Shown: positions 24,191-35,860 of the stretch, piece by piece | Layout: each line of letters starts with the position of its first letter | Numbering within the stretch: the first letter of the stretch is position 1 | The notes under the pieces: model-generated | Databases searched by the model: none | The model's input: the letters and a program-made list of their open reading frames with translations, nothing else | What the model was told of the DNA's origin: nothing | Program-made: the position numbers and the translations under genes | Source: Dichetophora obliterata | Lineage: Eukaryota > Arthropoda > Insecta > Diptera > Sciomyzidae | DNA length: 64,000 nt | Assembly: GCA_963920525.1 (NCBI GenBank) | Contig: OY986437.1 | Location: 110,104,715 to 110,168,714, forward strand | Direction of reading: 5' to 3'

Positions 24191-25944
24191 TTTTTACAGT
24201 ATTACAAAATATACAAAATTCTTCCCTCTATATCATTTAGTATATTTATGCTTCTTAAATAGTTTTTATTCCCAACTTCTGATCACTTATTTCTCAAGGT
24301 CACTTAAGTGACCTTCACATCAAGCCAAAGACCTGTTGTACACGTTAAGCTTAGTTGCCATATTCTTTCATTTTAATCCCGTTTAACTGGAATTCTTCTT
24401 GTGCATTTGCATTGTTTTTTAATCTTTGCATTAATGCTTTCTAATTTTTTTATACATGTATTTTAATAATATTAATTTTTCAAAATTTTATCTCATTAGA
24501 TTCCAATTTAGCACACAAATTAACATGTTGTTGATTTTAAAGTTCTGCGCTTTACCTTTACTTAATCTAAATATTCAAAAAGTGGTTTTTTAATTTGTTG
24601 CCTTTGTTTCAGCCTTCGTCTGGCGCCGATGAACGCACGCAAAACTCTGTTGATGTTTTTGCGTATATTTGTTTTTTCGTTTTTTCCGATTTATCTGTTA
24701 TTTATTTTAAGGCTACATTCCAAGTTTTTAAAATATGTAGTATCTTTTATATGACACAATGAAAAGATAGCGTTAAATAGTTTTATTTAAATTTGGAATT
24801 CGTGAGTCAGAACTTTTTTGCTCTATAAAATTCCATAGCAACTTGATTCGATGACTAACTGGTTTAAATTTAAATAAATTTTTACAAGTAAATATAAAAA
24901 TAATTATCATTAGAAAACTGAAGTTAAACGAGTTTGTTTGATTCTATATAACTAAAGAAATTTGAATTAAATGTGAATGTGAATTTAATATGCAGTATTC
25001 TTTTTGTTTCTTAACTTTTTTTTTCTTAATTCAATAAATAGTCTATAACCTTCAAGAGTTCTGCTCCAACTCATTAACATTTTTTTTATTCTTTTGCTTA
25101 AACTTAGTGTCAATAAATTGTTTTTATACAATATAGGACGAACCTTGTTTGGGCTACGAATAAATTAAATGGTATCTTCAATACTCACAGCGACCGTTAC
25201 AAAGGTCGTTTGAAATAAAAGTTGTCAACCTTATTGCTGGTTGTTTCAATCTGTTAATATTTAATCTATTACCGGTTAAATAAAATTTCAATAGTAAAAA
25301 ACGTGTTCCTAAGGGGGCACAACTAGTTGTGACGTACAGGAAAATGTCTTGTTTAGGATTTCTTTTTTTTTGGCCACACATTAACTTAACGGTAGTTGCG
25401 CACCTAGTTTTTACATGCAAATGGCATACATATGTATATATTTACATATCCGAGCGACTACTGCAGAGTTAAAATAATTAATAACAATTTTTTTATATCA
25501 TGATATATAAACATATATCTAAAAATTTCAAACTGATCGATAAAGCCTTTATAAAGTTACAGTGATCACCGACTTTGAAAACATTGTTTACAGAAAAACG
25601 CGTTTAAAGTTTTGACTACGATGTGCATGCAGATAAAATAGTCCCTTTTCAAATTCATTTATCTCCATAAAAAAGTATCCGATTAGTCTGAAATTTTTAG
25701 AGAACACTTTTGAAATATACTTCATTTAGAAAATTCTAACTAGTTGTGCCTCCTTAACTGTATAAAAGGTATTTCAGTGATGAGACAAAAACTTTATTGC
25801 TTAGAACGAAATAATTATTCAACAGAATTTGAATAAAATAAAGCTTTTATTCAGATTAAACTTCAGTGGACTCTTTTATTTATTTCATTATTACTATCGC
25901 TAACAGCAGAGACATAACTAAGAAATAAATGTTTTATATATATA
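24191..25944. other. No gene seen
   Basis: AT-rich sequence between the RTE leader and a Helitron end. An 80-codon minus frame at 25178-25420 shows no motif. Confidence 0.45.
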
Positions 25945-26798
25945 CTAGCAAATACCCGCTGCTTCGCCTGTGATAAAAATATAAAATACCATGTAAAAAT
26001 TTTAAATCTTAAAATGAAAGTATTTAGTTGTATTGAAACAAATTCAAATTATAAAAACTATTGCGTTCGTTTTGTTTAATGATGGAAAAATGGTATATTT
26101 ATTAAGAAAATACTTTATTTAATTCGAATAACTTATTTTAACGGTTATTGTTATGATGACATAAATTTACCTGGCTTTCTTTTTTTTTTTACTTTTGTAA
26201 ATGTCCTGCATAGCAGCGTTATAAAAAAATTTGGGTAGTAATTTTTTAAAATTTGTAATCAAAAATGTAATTTTTTACATATATTCTGAAAATAAATATA
26301 TTCTTCTTAAATTGTTGTAGTTAATCGGCCTTCTTCAGTTATTAATTGTTGTTATTGGGCTTCGGCCAAATTCTTCTTAAATATAAAAAAAACCGATATA
26401 ATGACATCAAACTTTTGGCAATATCTCAAAAACTATAGACTTTCTCAATGCATTTTTGTATGGACAGTCTTTGATTAGTAAAATTAACGGTAATTTTCTT
26501 TTCTTTTCGGAAATATTTTGTACGGATATAAGGTATGTTTTAAAAAACCTGTTATTATGACATTAAAATTGTCCTCAGCAAATGCAATGTTTTAAACATA
26601 TTGTTTTCAAAAAACAACAATGAAACAATGTTTTCTTATATTGTCTTATATAAGACAGTCTTATATTGTTTTCAAAAAACCTCTAAAATATCCAACTTGT
26701 ACTAAACAATAGGCCAAGAGTTGCTTTTGTTGTACATATTCTTTTAAATTTTTTTTTTTTTTTGTAAGTTGTTTTTTATTTATTCGACCTTAATTTTT
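25945..26798 (-). mobile_element. Helitron 3' end, minus strand
   Basis: On the minus strand the sequence ends GGCGAAGCAGCGGGTATTTG then CTAG at 25948-25945, followed by T. This has the shape of the two plus-strand Helitron ends in the window (GC-rich block, then CTAG|T). The body runs rightward without coding and is interrupted at about 26799 by the Penelope-like dimer. Its 5' end may be the one at 29723, which is inference. Confidence 0.45.
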
Positions 26799-27059
26799 AA
26801 ATTTTGGGTTGTTCTTCAGGCTCTAGGTCTCGATCCAAACTTTTATAACAAACTTTTGGTTTTGTTTTTTATAAATTGGTTTTTTATTTATATTTTTTCA
26901 ATATTTCAGACACCTTTGGTGTCCGTCTTCAGGAAAAATCTGCAAAAATTAATTAATACGATGACATTAACACTTTTTACAACATTTAACAATAAGTAAT
27001 TAAAACTAAACAATTAATGTGCTCTTACGAATAATAATATTGTCCACTTGTTGTGAATG

Positions 27060-27511
27060 TCAAGTTATTACTAAATGTTTGTTTTGTTTATGTTTTGTTA
27101 TTATGTGTCTGTAAATATGTGCGCATTTTTCTGTGTCTGTTTTGTAGTTCATTCGTTTTGTAGCGGGTGTGTTTATTATATGTAGCATTTCGATTGTGTA
27201 TCGTTTTTTATAATTTGTTTCTTGTTGTAATATTCTTGCATTTTCTATGTTCGGCGAGTGTCCAGTGGTAACACAGTGGGCCGCTAACGCTGTTTTGTTA
27301 TCAAATGTTTCTTTTCTTGTTTTGTAGTCCGATTTATGTGCGGCTAACCTTGTCCGTAGTTTTGATTTTGTTGTTCCAACATATATTTTCTTACATATGT
27401 TGGATCCGTCACCATTGCAGGGTATTTTATAAATTACGTTTGATTTTTCTAATTTGTCTAATTTGGTTTTTGTGTTGGAAAACAATTGTTTTAATGTGTT
27501 GTTATTTTTAG
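27060..27511 (-). pseudogene. Penelope-like GIY-YIG endonuclease, second copy
   Basis: The minus strand encodes the same C-terminal protein as the plus copy from KNNNTLKQLFSNTKTK through the stop at 27060. It keeps VIYKIPC, KIYVGTT and the Arg/His motif. The frame enters the neighbour at its upstream end (first codons at 27530), so it has no start of its own. It forms one arm of the palindrome, and transcription through both arms would yield a hairpin of about 0.7 kb. Confidence 0.85.
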
Positions 27512-27512
27512 A

Positions 27513-28362
27513 CACACCATATTTAGACACAATGATAACAAAGACGCAAAATATAATAAAAATTGACTGGTGTCAGAAACCTACAGCCTCAGGACGAATC
27601 ATTAACTTTCACTCGAACCACCCAAAACATATAACAATGAACACAGCGCATAACTTTGTCAAAAGAGTATTTAAAATAAGTGACACACAATATCATGAGG
27701 ACAACATTAAAAAGACGCTTAAAATATTACAAAATAACAGCTTTCCTTACAAAACAGCGATGAACATAATAAAAAACGTAAGAAATAAACTCGATGAGGG
27801 AGCTGTTGAAAAACCAGCAAAAATATACAAAACAATGTTTCACGTTCCAGGTTTCTCTAATAGAGTTATTTACTCAGACATATACGAAAAAGAAAAATTT
27901 AATATCGCTCTAAAAAATAACAACACATTAAAACAATTGTTTTCCAACACAAAAACCAAATTAGACAAATTAGAAAAATCAAACGTAATTTATAAAATAC
28001 CCTGCAATGGTGACGGATCCAACATATGTAAGAAAATATATGTTGGAACAACAAAATCAAAACTACGGACAAGGTTAGCCGCACATAAATCGGACTACAA
28101 AACAAGAAAAGAAACATTTGATAACAAAACAGCGTTAGCGGCCCACTGTGTTACCACTGGACACTCGCCGAACATAGAAAATGCAAGAATATTACAACAA
28201 GAAACAAATTATAAAAAACGATACACAATCGAAATGCTACATATAATAAACACACCCGCTACAAAACGAATGAACTACAAAACAGACACAGAAAAATGCG
28301 CACATATTTACAGACACATAATAACAAAACATAAACAAAACAAACATTTAGTAATAACTTGA
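27513..28362 (+). pseudogene. Penelope-like RT thumb plus GIY-YIG endonuclease, 5'-truncated
   Basis: The open frame begins at 27454 inside the opposing arm, but homology to Penelope proteins starts about 27513 with PYLDTMITK, IDWCQKPTASGRIINF and HSNHPKH, the segment just behind the RT catalytic site. A thumb/linker of about 120 residues follows. Then comes the endonuclease: VIYKIPC (GIY half) and KIYVGTT (YIG half), with two Cys between them, KLRTRLAAHKSDY (catalytic Arg) and LAAHCVTTGHSPN with further Cys/His. The frame runs to a stop at 28362 with no lesion. The RT palm with its catalytic aspartates is missing, so it cannot retrotranspose alone, although the endonuclease region is intact. 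Confidence 0.85.
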
Positions 28363-28622
28363 CATTCACAACAAGTGGACAATATTATTATTCGTAAGAG
28401 CACATTAATTGTTTAGTTTTAATTACTTATTGTTAAATGTTGTAAAAAGTGTTAATGTCTTCGTATTAATTAATTTTTGCAGATTTTTCCTGAAGACGGA
28501 CACCAAAGGTGTCTGAAATATTGAAAAAATATAAATAAAAAACCAATTTATAAAAAACAAAAACCAAAAGTTTGTTATAAAAGTTTGGATAGAGACCTAG
28601 AGCCTGAAGAACAACCCAAAAT

Positions 28623-29723
28623 TTTTTTTTTTTTTTAATTTTAGTTTTCCTTATTCTTTCATATAACAAAATTTACCTGCAAAAATTGTTCTATTTTGAC
28701 ACAAACAGTTTCTATCATAAAAAATCATGGGCCACCTACTCCCTTAGGATGTTGTTATATTTTTTGCAATGTGGTACAGCTTAAAAACTAATTTATGTGA
28801 AAAACATTTTCAAATATAGCTTAAAAAATAATTCTGTGAAAATTATTTCAAATCTTTTAAACTATTCCAAAGTTATATACATAGATCTATGTTTTAATCT
28901 ACTTCCTTATCTATATATTCATAGTTAACGTTATAGTTATAGACGAATTTGTCCTGACCCAATTTAAAGAATTTTTTATGATCGTTTTGTGAATTTGTAA
29001 AAGTGTAGTTTGACCTTCGAATAAAATACATGCTAGACGTTTCCGTTTGAAACATCAATGCATGACGATCAGAATTTTCTGATATATACAGCATTTTTAT
29101 TGATGTATAGTATTGCCCGGCAGACGATGTCCTGCCGCAGACCACCTTACTGCTATATACGAATTTTCATGCTGTTCGGAAAATTTATATATTCGCCATT
29201 TTTAGTACAGTTGCCGAAAGTAGCCGTATGAACTAAATTATCAAATTTTAGTCTAAAACAACCAAAACCGTTCGAAGTATAACATTTTTGGTTAATTCTG
29301 GGCGGTAATGGGGGTGTGGCAAAATTTTTTCACTCAAACATCTCATATTCGAAACAATAGAATGCCAGAATTTCAGCTCAATTGAGTTTAAACCTAGTGC
29401 GCTTTGCTTTACTCCAAGGTTATCCCCCGAAAAGTGGACTTAACTAAAGTGGGTCATGCCCATTTTTAGTAAAGTTAGCGAAAGTAACCATACAACGTAG
29501 ATTACAAAATTCTAGTCTCATACGACCAAAATCGTCTGAAATATAGCATTTTTTGCAAAAAGTGGGCATGGAAAGTAGACATATCATATCTAACATAGCA
29601 TATTACGATAAAGCTGGAATAACAAATCGTTTGATACCTATATGGTGTTAATCTGTTCAGTGGTTCTTGCATGAATGTCAAACATCCGTGCAGTGTCACA
29701 ACGCTTTTATATATTCGTATAGA
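28623..29723 (-). mobile_element. Helitron fragment, minus strand
   Basis: Reading the minus strand from 29723, the start TCTATACGAATATATAAAAG follows an A, a Helitron-type 5' end. The next ~600 bp match the 17.0-18.1 kb module in reverse: CACTTTAGTTAAG, CTTTTCGGGGGATAA, CGGTTTTGGTTG, and near 29120 GCAGTAAGGTGGTCTGCGGC. No CTAG end is found below about 28890. It may be continuous with the 3' end at 25945, with the Penelope dimer inserted between. Confidence 0.55.
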
Positions 29724-29888
29724 TAGACTAACACAATCGCAAGTGGGGAAAAGCTGGCTGGCAAGGCTGCAAAACATAATTGATGCTTATAACTAAATTC
29801 TGGCAACTCCCCTCAAGACCTAAACAAAGAAAATGAATTAACACTGTATGAAAGCAAAAATCTCACTGAAAGTAAAGCTGGATTCACT

Positions 29889-30684
29889 CATGGCACAATT
29901 ACTGACAAGGTAGTAGCGTCGACTGGATTTTTTCTCACGAACGGCGAAAGGTAGTTGTCAAAATAAGCTGTTCATGCAAGTAATCAAAGAAATGTGAAAA
30001 ATAAGCAACGACTTAAACATAGCTAGTCAATCGCAGCAAACTAAAAACATTCCAATAAACTTCGTGAACAAATTTTATGAATTAAAAAAAAATTAAAAAT
30101 AAGTCAACAGCAGCAAACTACAACTCCTTTAAGGTGCCCCCAGACTATATGTTTTATACATATGACATGTCAAATAAAATTACATACCGAATTTCATCTG
30201 TGTGTCAGAATTAATTTGTTGTCGTACAGCTTTTTTTCTATTGTCTCCACACTATCGACACGTCATTTGAAAATAAAAAACAACTTTTGAAATTTTTGTA
30301 AGCCTTAAGGCTCTTAAGTGTCCTCCTGTAGCCATTCAAACTAAGAATAAATTCATTTTAAATCAATTTATTGAATAAATATCTTAAAATTTGCCTTTTC
30401 TTCCATTTTCAAATAAAAAATTTATCAAACTGACATTTTGTACAGATAGAAAAACATACGAAATTAGAGACGGTTCTAATTCAAAAATTTACAGACGCAA
30501 ATACAAACGACATTTCAAAACCACATTTTCATATGCTCCACACTATCTGGAGTTAAAAACTATTTGTAATTTTTTGACGTGTCATATGTATGAAACATAT
30601 AGTGTAGATGCCCTTTTAGCTGTTTTTGACAACTACCAATCGCCAAAAAGCTGTCACGGCTACCTTGTCAAATAATTATACCAT
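29889..30684. mobile_element. TIR element A in GGATTCACT chain
   Basis: The left end is CATGGCACAATTACTGACAA; the right end read inward is ATGGTATAATTATTTGACAA. Similarity goes on through GGTAG and GGTAGTTGTCAAAA, about 75-80 bp with indels. It is flanked by direct copies of GGATTCACT (29880-29888 and 30685-30693). A smaller TIR element (30133-30613) sits inside. The 94-codon frame at 30391-30675 spans both elements and has no motif. Confidence 0.7.
30133..30613. mobile_element. TIR element F nested in A
   Basis: The termini GGTGCCCCCAGACTATATGT and, inverted, GGGCATCTACACTATATGTT continue into ATACATATGACA and GTCAA, about 42 bp. CCACACTATC recurs near both ends. The GG-start TIR resembles PIF/Harbinger MITEs, but no clean 3-bp duplication is seen. 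Confidence 0.6.
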
Positions 30685-30693
30685 GGATTCACT

Positions 30694-32355
30694 CATGAAA
30701 CAAAGATATACAGATAGCTTACTCCGTGCGCAAAAAATGAAATCTTCTGCGCACTACGTCACTCGAGCTTGTCAGCTGTAACACGTAGTGCATACATACA
30801 AAAGAAAATGTGAAAAAGCAAAAAGTAAACACAAGCAGCAAGCAGCACAAATGCAAGCATTTAAGAAATATTGGATCCATTTAATTTAATTTCTAATATT
30901 GTGCACTTAAAGTACGCGTAAATTATAATTTTCAATTATATTTTATGTAATTAAAATTAGTACTAAAGTTTTGGATGCTTTTGATGAGATTAGCAACGAT
31001 TTTAATTCGGGCCATAAAATGAATTTACGATTTTTTCGACAAACGACACAACAAACGAGAAGAACAAGAAAATGAAAACGAAGCAATCAAAGTGCTGTCA
31101 AACACATCAAGTAAAGTAGCTATTGTTTTTTTTGTAGGATAACAAATGGGAGAAAACACCCCTATTACGGTTCTCAAAAATTTAATACATGAGGCTGTGA
31201 CAACTTCCATAATGGCTGCTAGATTCCAGTTTAAGAGCTGCTTTTGAGGTTTTGACAACCTCACAGGAAGTTGTAATAACTTACAATGGTGAGAGGAATT
31301 CGGTTTTGATAGCCGAATCGTGGAGGGGCCATAACAGCTCCTTTTGTGGCTGCTATAAATCGTGATGTTGACAAATCGTGGAAAAATTTTTTTTGATGAA
31401 ATTGTGAAAGTTAACTAATGTTTTTTAAGTTTTTGTTTTAATATAAAGCAGTTTCTTTCATTTCTCTTCACTGTTTGTGAAAAATTAGGTACTTATAAAA
31501 CTGCCACAATTTTGCTCAAAAACAAAAGTTTTCATTCACGACTTCTTGAGAATTATTCCCGATTAACTTATAGCTTATCGTATTTTATTTGTACTTACAG
31601 TGTGTTTTATCCAGTTGAAGGTATTTCAAGTGTTTATAAATACTTATTTATTGCAACTTTATACATAATTTTTTGCTTTTTGCCAACAAGCACACTGAAA
31701 TGTCAAAACTAAAATAGAAAGCTAAAACTAAGAGATTCGTCCTTTTTGGTTTTAGTATCCGCAGTAAAAGCGTGAAAACCGTATTGAGGCTACAATAGCC
31801 GTATAAAAGTTACTCAAGACGCAATTATTGAAAATTAGTTGCAGTAGCCACAATACTGAATGTATCACAACTGTAACCACAGCTTTTATTTGCGAAATAC
31901 ACTGAAAAATTAGTCGTTTTTGTTTTGTGATTCTTGCAGATTCAATTAGGGTTATGAGAGCTTTCATAAAGTTCTTGTAATAAACTTTCAGTCAAAGCAA
32001 CTTATTTTCATATATAATAAATCTAGTACGGCTATTACAGCCTCAACTTTTTCATGGCAGCCGTATACGAAATTCAATATTTCCCTGAGTGTATGCATTT
32101 TTTTTTCAATAATAGTACTGAAAAATAAATTTGCTTAAATTTATTTATAAATATATTTATAATGTAATTTATTTCATTTCAATAAACCAAGTTTCAATAA
32201 GAAAATGTCGATATTTTTTCATCGCTATAAATAAATTATCCCCTTTAAATATATTATGACTACGTTTTTATTTAGCCTCTTTGACAAGCTCGAACTACGT
32301 CACAACAAAGATGGCGGACATGCGCAATACTTTATCTGTAGTTCTTTGTATCATG
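30694..32355. mobile_element. TIR element B in GGATTCACT chain, 1.66 kb
   Basis: The left end is CATGAAACAAAGATATACAG; the right end read inward is CATGATACAAAGAACTACAG. Similarity goes on with GCGCA, ATCTT, ACGTCA and CGAGCTTGTCA over about 80 bp. It is flanked by GGATTCACT at 30685-30693 and 32356-32364. The interior is AT-rich. A minus frame at 31025-31264 (79 codons) and a plus frame at 31512-31712 (66 codons) have no recognisable domain, so it appears non-autonomous. Confidence 0.7.
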
Positions 32356-32364
32356 GGATTCACT

Positions 32365-33113
32365 CAAGAATGATAGAATACAAAGATTGCGCCGAAGACA
32401 AGAAAATGAGTACAACAAAATTGTCGTTCTGCGCATGTACGTCATAATATCAATGCTGTTTTGGAGAGCGTTCACTTTGCATACGATTTCTACACAGAAA
32501 TGAAAATTGCATACATTTCAGTTTGTATAATTAAAATAAACGAACTAAAAACCAATTTATTGGAACGAGAAGAAGGTAAATTTATTAAGCACTCCTTTGT
32601 AAACATTATTTTTATTATTATTTTATTACAGCCAGTAAGCAGCTTAGTCAAAAAACAAATTTGTCTGAGAAACCAACTTCAGTGAGCATTATTTTTCGAC
32701 TTGGATTTTATAAAAATGTTTATTAAGAGTTTAATTGATGTAGTTTAAACATTCCCAGATATTTTATTTCCATTAATTTACCTGTGAATTGAAAGGACAA
32801 ATAAATGATAGTTCCAAGTTTTTAACTAATGAAACAAATTTTGTTAAGTTAATATATTTTTGTATTTTTGTTTTCGTTTGTGTGCGTTTTCTACAATTTC
32901 TTGGTTTAATTTTTGTAATTTTTTAAATTTTAAGTTAAAAACTCGCAAATATACTTCTATATATACAGAATTAAATAAAACACAACCGATCGCAGTACGT
33001 TTCTCAAAGAAATAAAATATTGTGACGTAATCAACTGCACAGCTGGTTGTCAAACTCGATTAGCAGAAGTAACGGAGCTGCGCAAAGCGTAATCTCTTAT
33101 TCTATCATTCTTG
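32365..33113. mobile_element. TIR element C in GGATTCACT chain, 749 bp
   Basis: The left end is CAAGAATGATAGAATACAAA; the right end read inward is CAAGAATGATAGAATAAGAG, then AGATT and CGC. Flanks are GGATTCACT at 32356-32364 and 33114-33122. Subterminal parts (GCGCA, TCGAG-TTTGACA, CAGCTG, ACGTCA) resemble those of element B, which suggests related families. It contains a small frame with intron-like signals (32461-32745). Confidence 0.7.
32461..32745 (+). other. Short frame with intron-like signals in element C
   Basis: A plus frame from ATG 32461 ends ...LLEREE at 32575. GTAAAT follows, and 50-odd bases later a T-rich tract ends in TTACAG (about 32632). Removing this would continue the frame as ASKQLSQKTNLSEKPTSVS and reach a stop near 32745. 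No family is recognised. Both the gene and the intron are inference. Confidence 0.25.
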
Positions 33114-33257
33114 GGATTCACTGATCACCTTCAGCATGTTTTGAAAGTTTTTTTCATATGAAGTTTCAGAGAGAAAAATTTCTGCACGCTCTCAACTTGA
33201 TTAACATTATTTTAAATCACAAAAACATGCTGAAGGTTATCAGTGAATTCAGCTTAA

Positions 33258-35570
33258 CTACACAACATGGCTGTCGTTCTGGCTGAGAGAAGCTCTCTCG
33301 ACAAAGAGAGTAAAGCTTTGTTTGCTGTTATATTGCGCTGCTGGTTGAATGTAGGCATCAAATAAAATGCGTGATTTTGCAATAATTAAGTAATACATTT
33401 TTCAAAAACCTTGGTAAGCTATAACAATCTATATTATCATAGGAATCGAATAAAAAAAGAATTATTAAAATCGGTTCAGCGGTTACCGAGCTTACTCTGG
33501 ATCAAATTCTGGATGGGTCGATTTGATTAAATTAAGTTTTTACATTGATTTTTTATTAGAGGACGAAAAAACAATTCTAGGGGTATGTTTTTATTATCTG
33601 TGTTAAATACAACAAACCCCCTCCCCCATTTAGAATTTTTTGGAATTTTGCTTGGCCCGTTTTCTTTTAACGTATGCCAAAAATGAAATCCTCTGTTTAA
33701 GCTCTTAGATTGAAATAGAATAGATTCTAAGTCTGCGATTTATCGTCGCGGAAAACGAGCTGCGGTTTTTTCTACATTTTGCATGTAAAATGTAAGAAAA
33801 AAAAATTGCCACTTACCATCTGATAAATATCGGTTACAGCTCTTAAATCTTTCTTTTTAAAAAAGCAAAGAGTTATGTTAGATGATAGTTATAGTATTAA
33901 ACATAAAAAGAATTTGTTAGCAGTCTAAATTAATAAGTAGTATACGAGAATTACTTGCAAAACAAATCACTTAGAAGTGATTGAAGTGACTGTAACTGAT
34001 CCTTCAAGCTTATAATGAATTGTTATTTTAATATGCTATGATGCCTGTAGAAGCTTAGCATCCAAATTACATTATATGGAAATTTGGGAACGAAATCCGT
34101 ACACTTATTGTATCGTTCCGGAAATCTTACACTAGAAATGGTTAACTGTGTAATTTTGTATTCGATTTGAATAGGATTAAAGCATTTAGTAAAGAAAGTT
34201 CTATAAAATTAGTCCAAAATGAAGATTTTTGTCTTTGAAGACATTGAGCGGAAATTTCTAGAATTATATCGATCTCATCGGACTCTATCATATTTGCTAC
34301 CAATTGCCCTAATCAAATATGTTTCGAAATTTGACTCATTCTATCCGCAAAGCTGTAGTCAATCTTATGCTAGGTATATGCTAAATACTCCAATATACAT
34401 AAATAACGCCCCATTTATTTAAGCAATACAAATAAAACAAGTCAATTTTAATCCCAATATGATGGAATTTTTTAAAAACAAATACATTTTGTAATGATAT
34501 GTTAAATAACCGCATTTTTTAAAAATTTGCTAGCAATATGCAAATGTTTATGAATAGAAACTGCACAAAAACACATATTTCCCGAACGACAACAATAAGA
34601 AAAAAAAACAAACAAATAAAAATTTAATTTATGAACTCTTGGATATTGCTAAGTATTGTTGTTCTATTTCGAAGAATTGATGATTTCAAAAAGAAATATT
34701 ATCAATTCATGATGTTAAAAATATTTCGGGTATTACGTATTAAAGATGGCTACAGATAAAATGAGAGGACACTTGCCCCTCCCCTTCTAGGCAGTGAACA
34801 TTTTTTATAGGTGTTCATTATTTATGTAAATATATTTTGAAGAGCGAACAAAAATATTTGTTTAGTTAAATTTATAAATAAAGCTTATTGCAAGCAACTT
34901 GCACACCAATTTTCAGACTTTTATTCCAAACCGTTATTGTGTAATCGATTTTTTATCTTTTTAAGCAAAAATTTTCAGTTAATTATAAGCTTATAACAAA
35001 TATCAATATCAACAAAAAGTACGGTATAATTTCTTTGAATAAAGTTTTTAAAAAAAATTATGTCAATTATTAATCACTTAGTTAATAACGTTTTAATATT
35101 AAAATCGACATTTTAAAAAGGTCCAACCCTTCGATTTTTTTTTAATCTTCTCAAAACTCAACACTTTAATACACAACTTTTAATTCACAGCTCAAGATGG
35201 GCTCACAATTTTTTCAGGTTTTTTCGAATATATTTAAATTTTTTTAATTTTTCTTTTTATTGAATTAACTAAAATTTCACTTTCTTAAGTTAATATCGTC
35301 CAAAAAAATTTAAAACTTGTTTCCACTTAGTTAACATAGAATCTCGTTCCATAATCTTGCTTATAAATTGACTTCATCTTCGTCTATTGACCTTTTCGCA
35401 TTGATTGTAAAAATGGAAAATAAAAGTGTTATTTATATTACGTTCTAGCTAAATATATGTGACTATTTGACATAAGAAGGATTTTTTTATTAATTTTTGG
35501 TTGCAAACGCTAACAATGTCAACATTTTTTTATCGTTGTTGCAATCTATTTAATTTGGAAAGACACAACG
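33258..35570. other. No gene recognised
   Basis: AT-rich. A 67-codon plus frame at 34219-34422 (MKIFVFEDIERKFLELY...) follows AAAATG and could be a relic, but I see no family. No clear repeats. Confidence 0.35.
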
Positions 35571-35860
35571 TTAAATAATCTCTACGAAACCTGCCCGAGT
35601 ATTTAGCAATTCACTACACTTTGTTAAGTGATGATCATGTGTAGTGCATGTTGTAAAAATTATGTCAACGTAAAATAAAGTCATGGCGAGCCCAATGAGA
35701 GTATTGAAAATGACAAAAATTACGATCCTATTGATATTAAATGATATTAACTCTTGAATAAAAGTTGGAAGAGTAATATCCAGACTCAGTTCAGGCAAGC
35801 GATAAACTACTTTGTTGATGAAGTGATTCCTGAACGCTTTTGTTTCTGGATAAACAAAAA
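35571..35860 (-). CDS. Unassigned coding-like segment with one membrane span
   Basis: The minus strand reads ARYFFVYPETKAFRNHF from about 35860, then VVYRLPELSLDITLPTF, a hydrophobic stretch NRIVIFVIFNTLIGLAMTLF and CSELLNTRAGFVEII before a stop at 35571. An in-frame stop lies just upstream of ARYFF, so if real this is one exon. Residue use is balanced, unlike the K/N/I/F-rich chance frames around it. The hydrophobic span of about 25 residues suggests a membrane protein, such as an insect chemoreceptor, but I cannot assign a family. No clean splice sites or partner exons were identified. Confidence 0.35.

Larger units (their letters stand above)
26799..28622. mobile_element. Head-to-head Penelope-like element dimer (palindrome)
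   Basis: Two 5'-truncated copies face away from each other. The minus-strand copy covers 27511 down to 26799. The plus-strand copy covers 27512 up to 28622. The last ~713 bp of each are an inverted repeat with only a few differences (for example CTCGATCC versus CTCTATCC, one base in ACGATGACATT, one T indel), and both encode the same ~148-residue C-terminus. The 398 bp in between are unique to the longer plus copy. T-rich runs lie just outside both arms. Penelope-like elements are known to occur with a partial second copy in direct or inverted order. The high identity suggests recent origin or gene conversion. Confidence 0.85.
29876..33254. mobile_element. MITE E (145 bp) split by three consecutive insertions
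   Basis: The outermost inverted repeats are AGCTGGATTCACT at 29876-29888, continued after the insertions by GATCACCTTCAGCATG at 33123, and the right end ending CAGTGAATTCAGCT at 33254. Read inward both ends give AGCTG(G/A)ATTCACTGAT then ACCTTCAGCATGTTTT. TAA flanks both sides (29873-29875 and 33255-33257). Without the inserts the element is about 145 bp. Inserts A, B and C sit back to back in its left TIR, each bounded by GGATTCACT. Confidence 0.7.

Noticed and set aside
27305..28117. Cys/Leu/Phe-rich frames opposite the Penelope copies
   Set aside because: Antisense of the GIY-YIG domain; identical in both arms only because the arms are inverted copies.
26799..28622. LTR retrotransposon
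   Set aside because: The repeats are inverted, not direct, and encode a GIY-YIG endonuclease, which identifies a Penelope-like element.
30391..30675. 94-codon frame in elements A and F
   Set aside because: It crosses the boundary between two nested TIR elements and has no motif.
32290..32330. YY1/pho-like site AAGATGGCGGAC as a promoter mark
   Set aside because: It lies in the TIR of element B; one short match is not evidence of a promoter.
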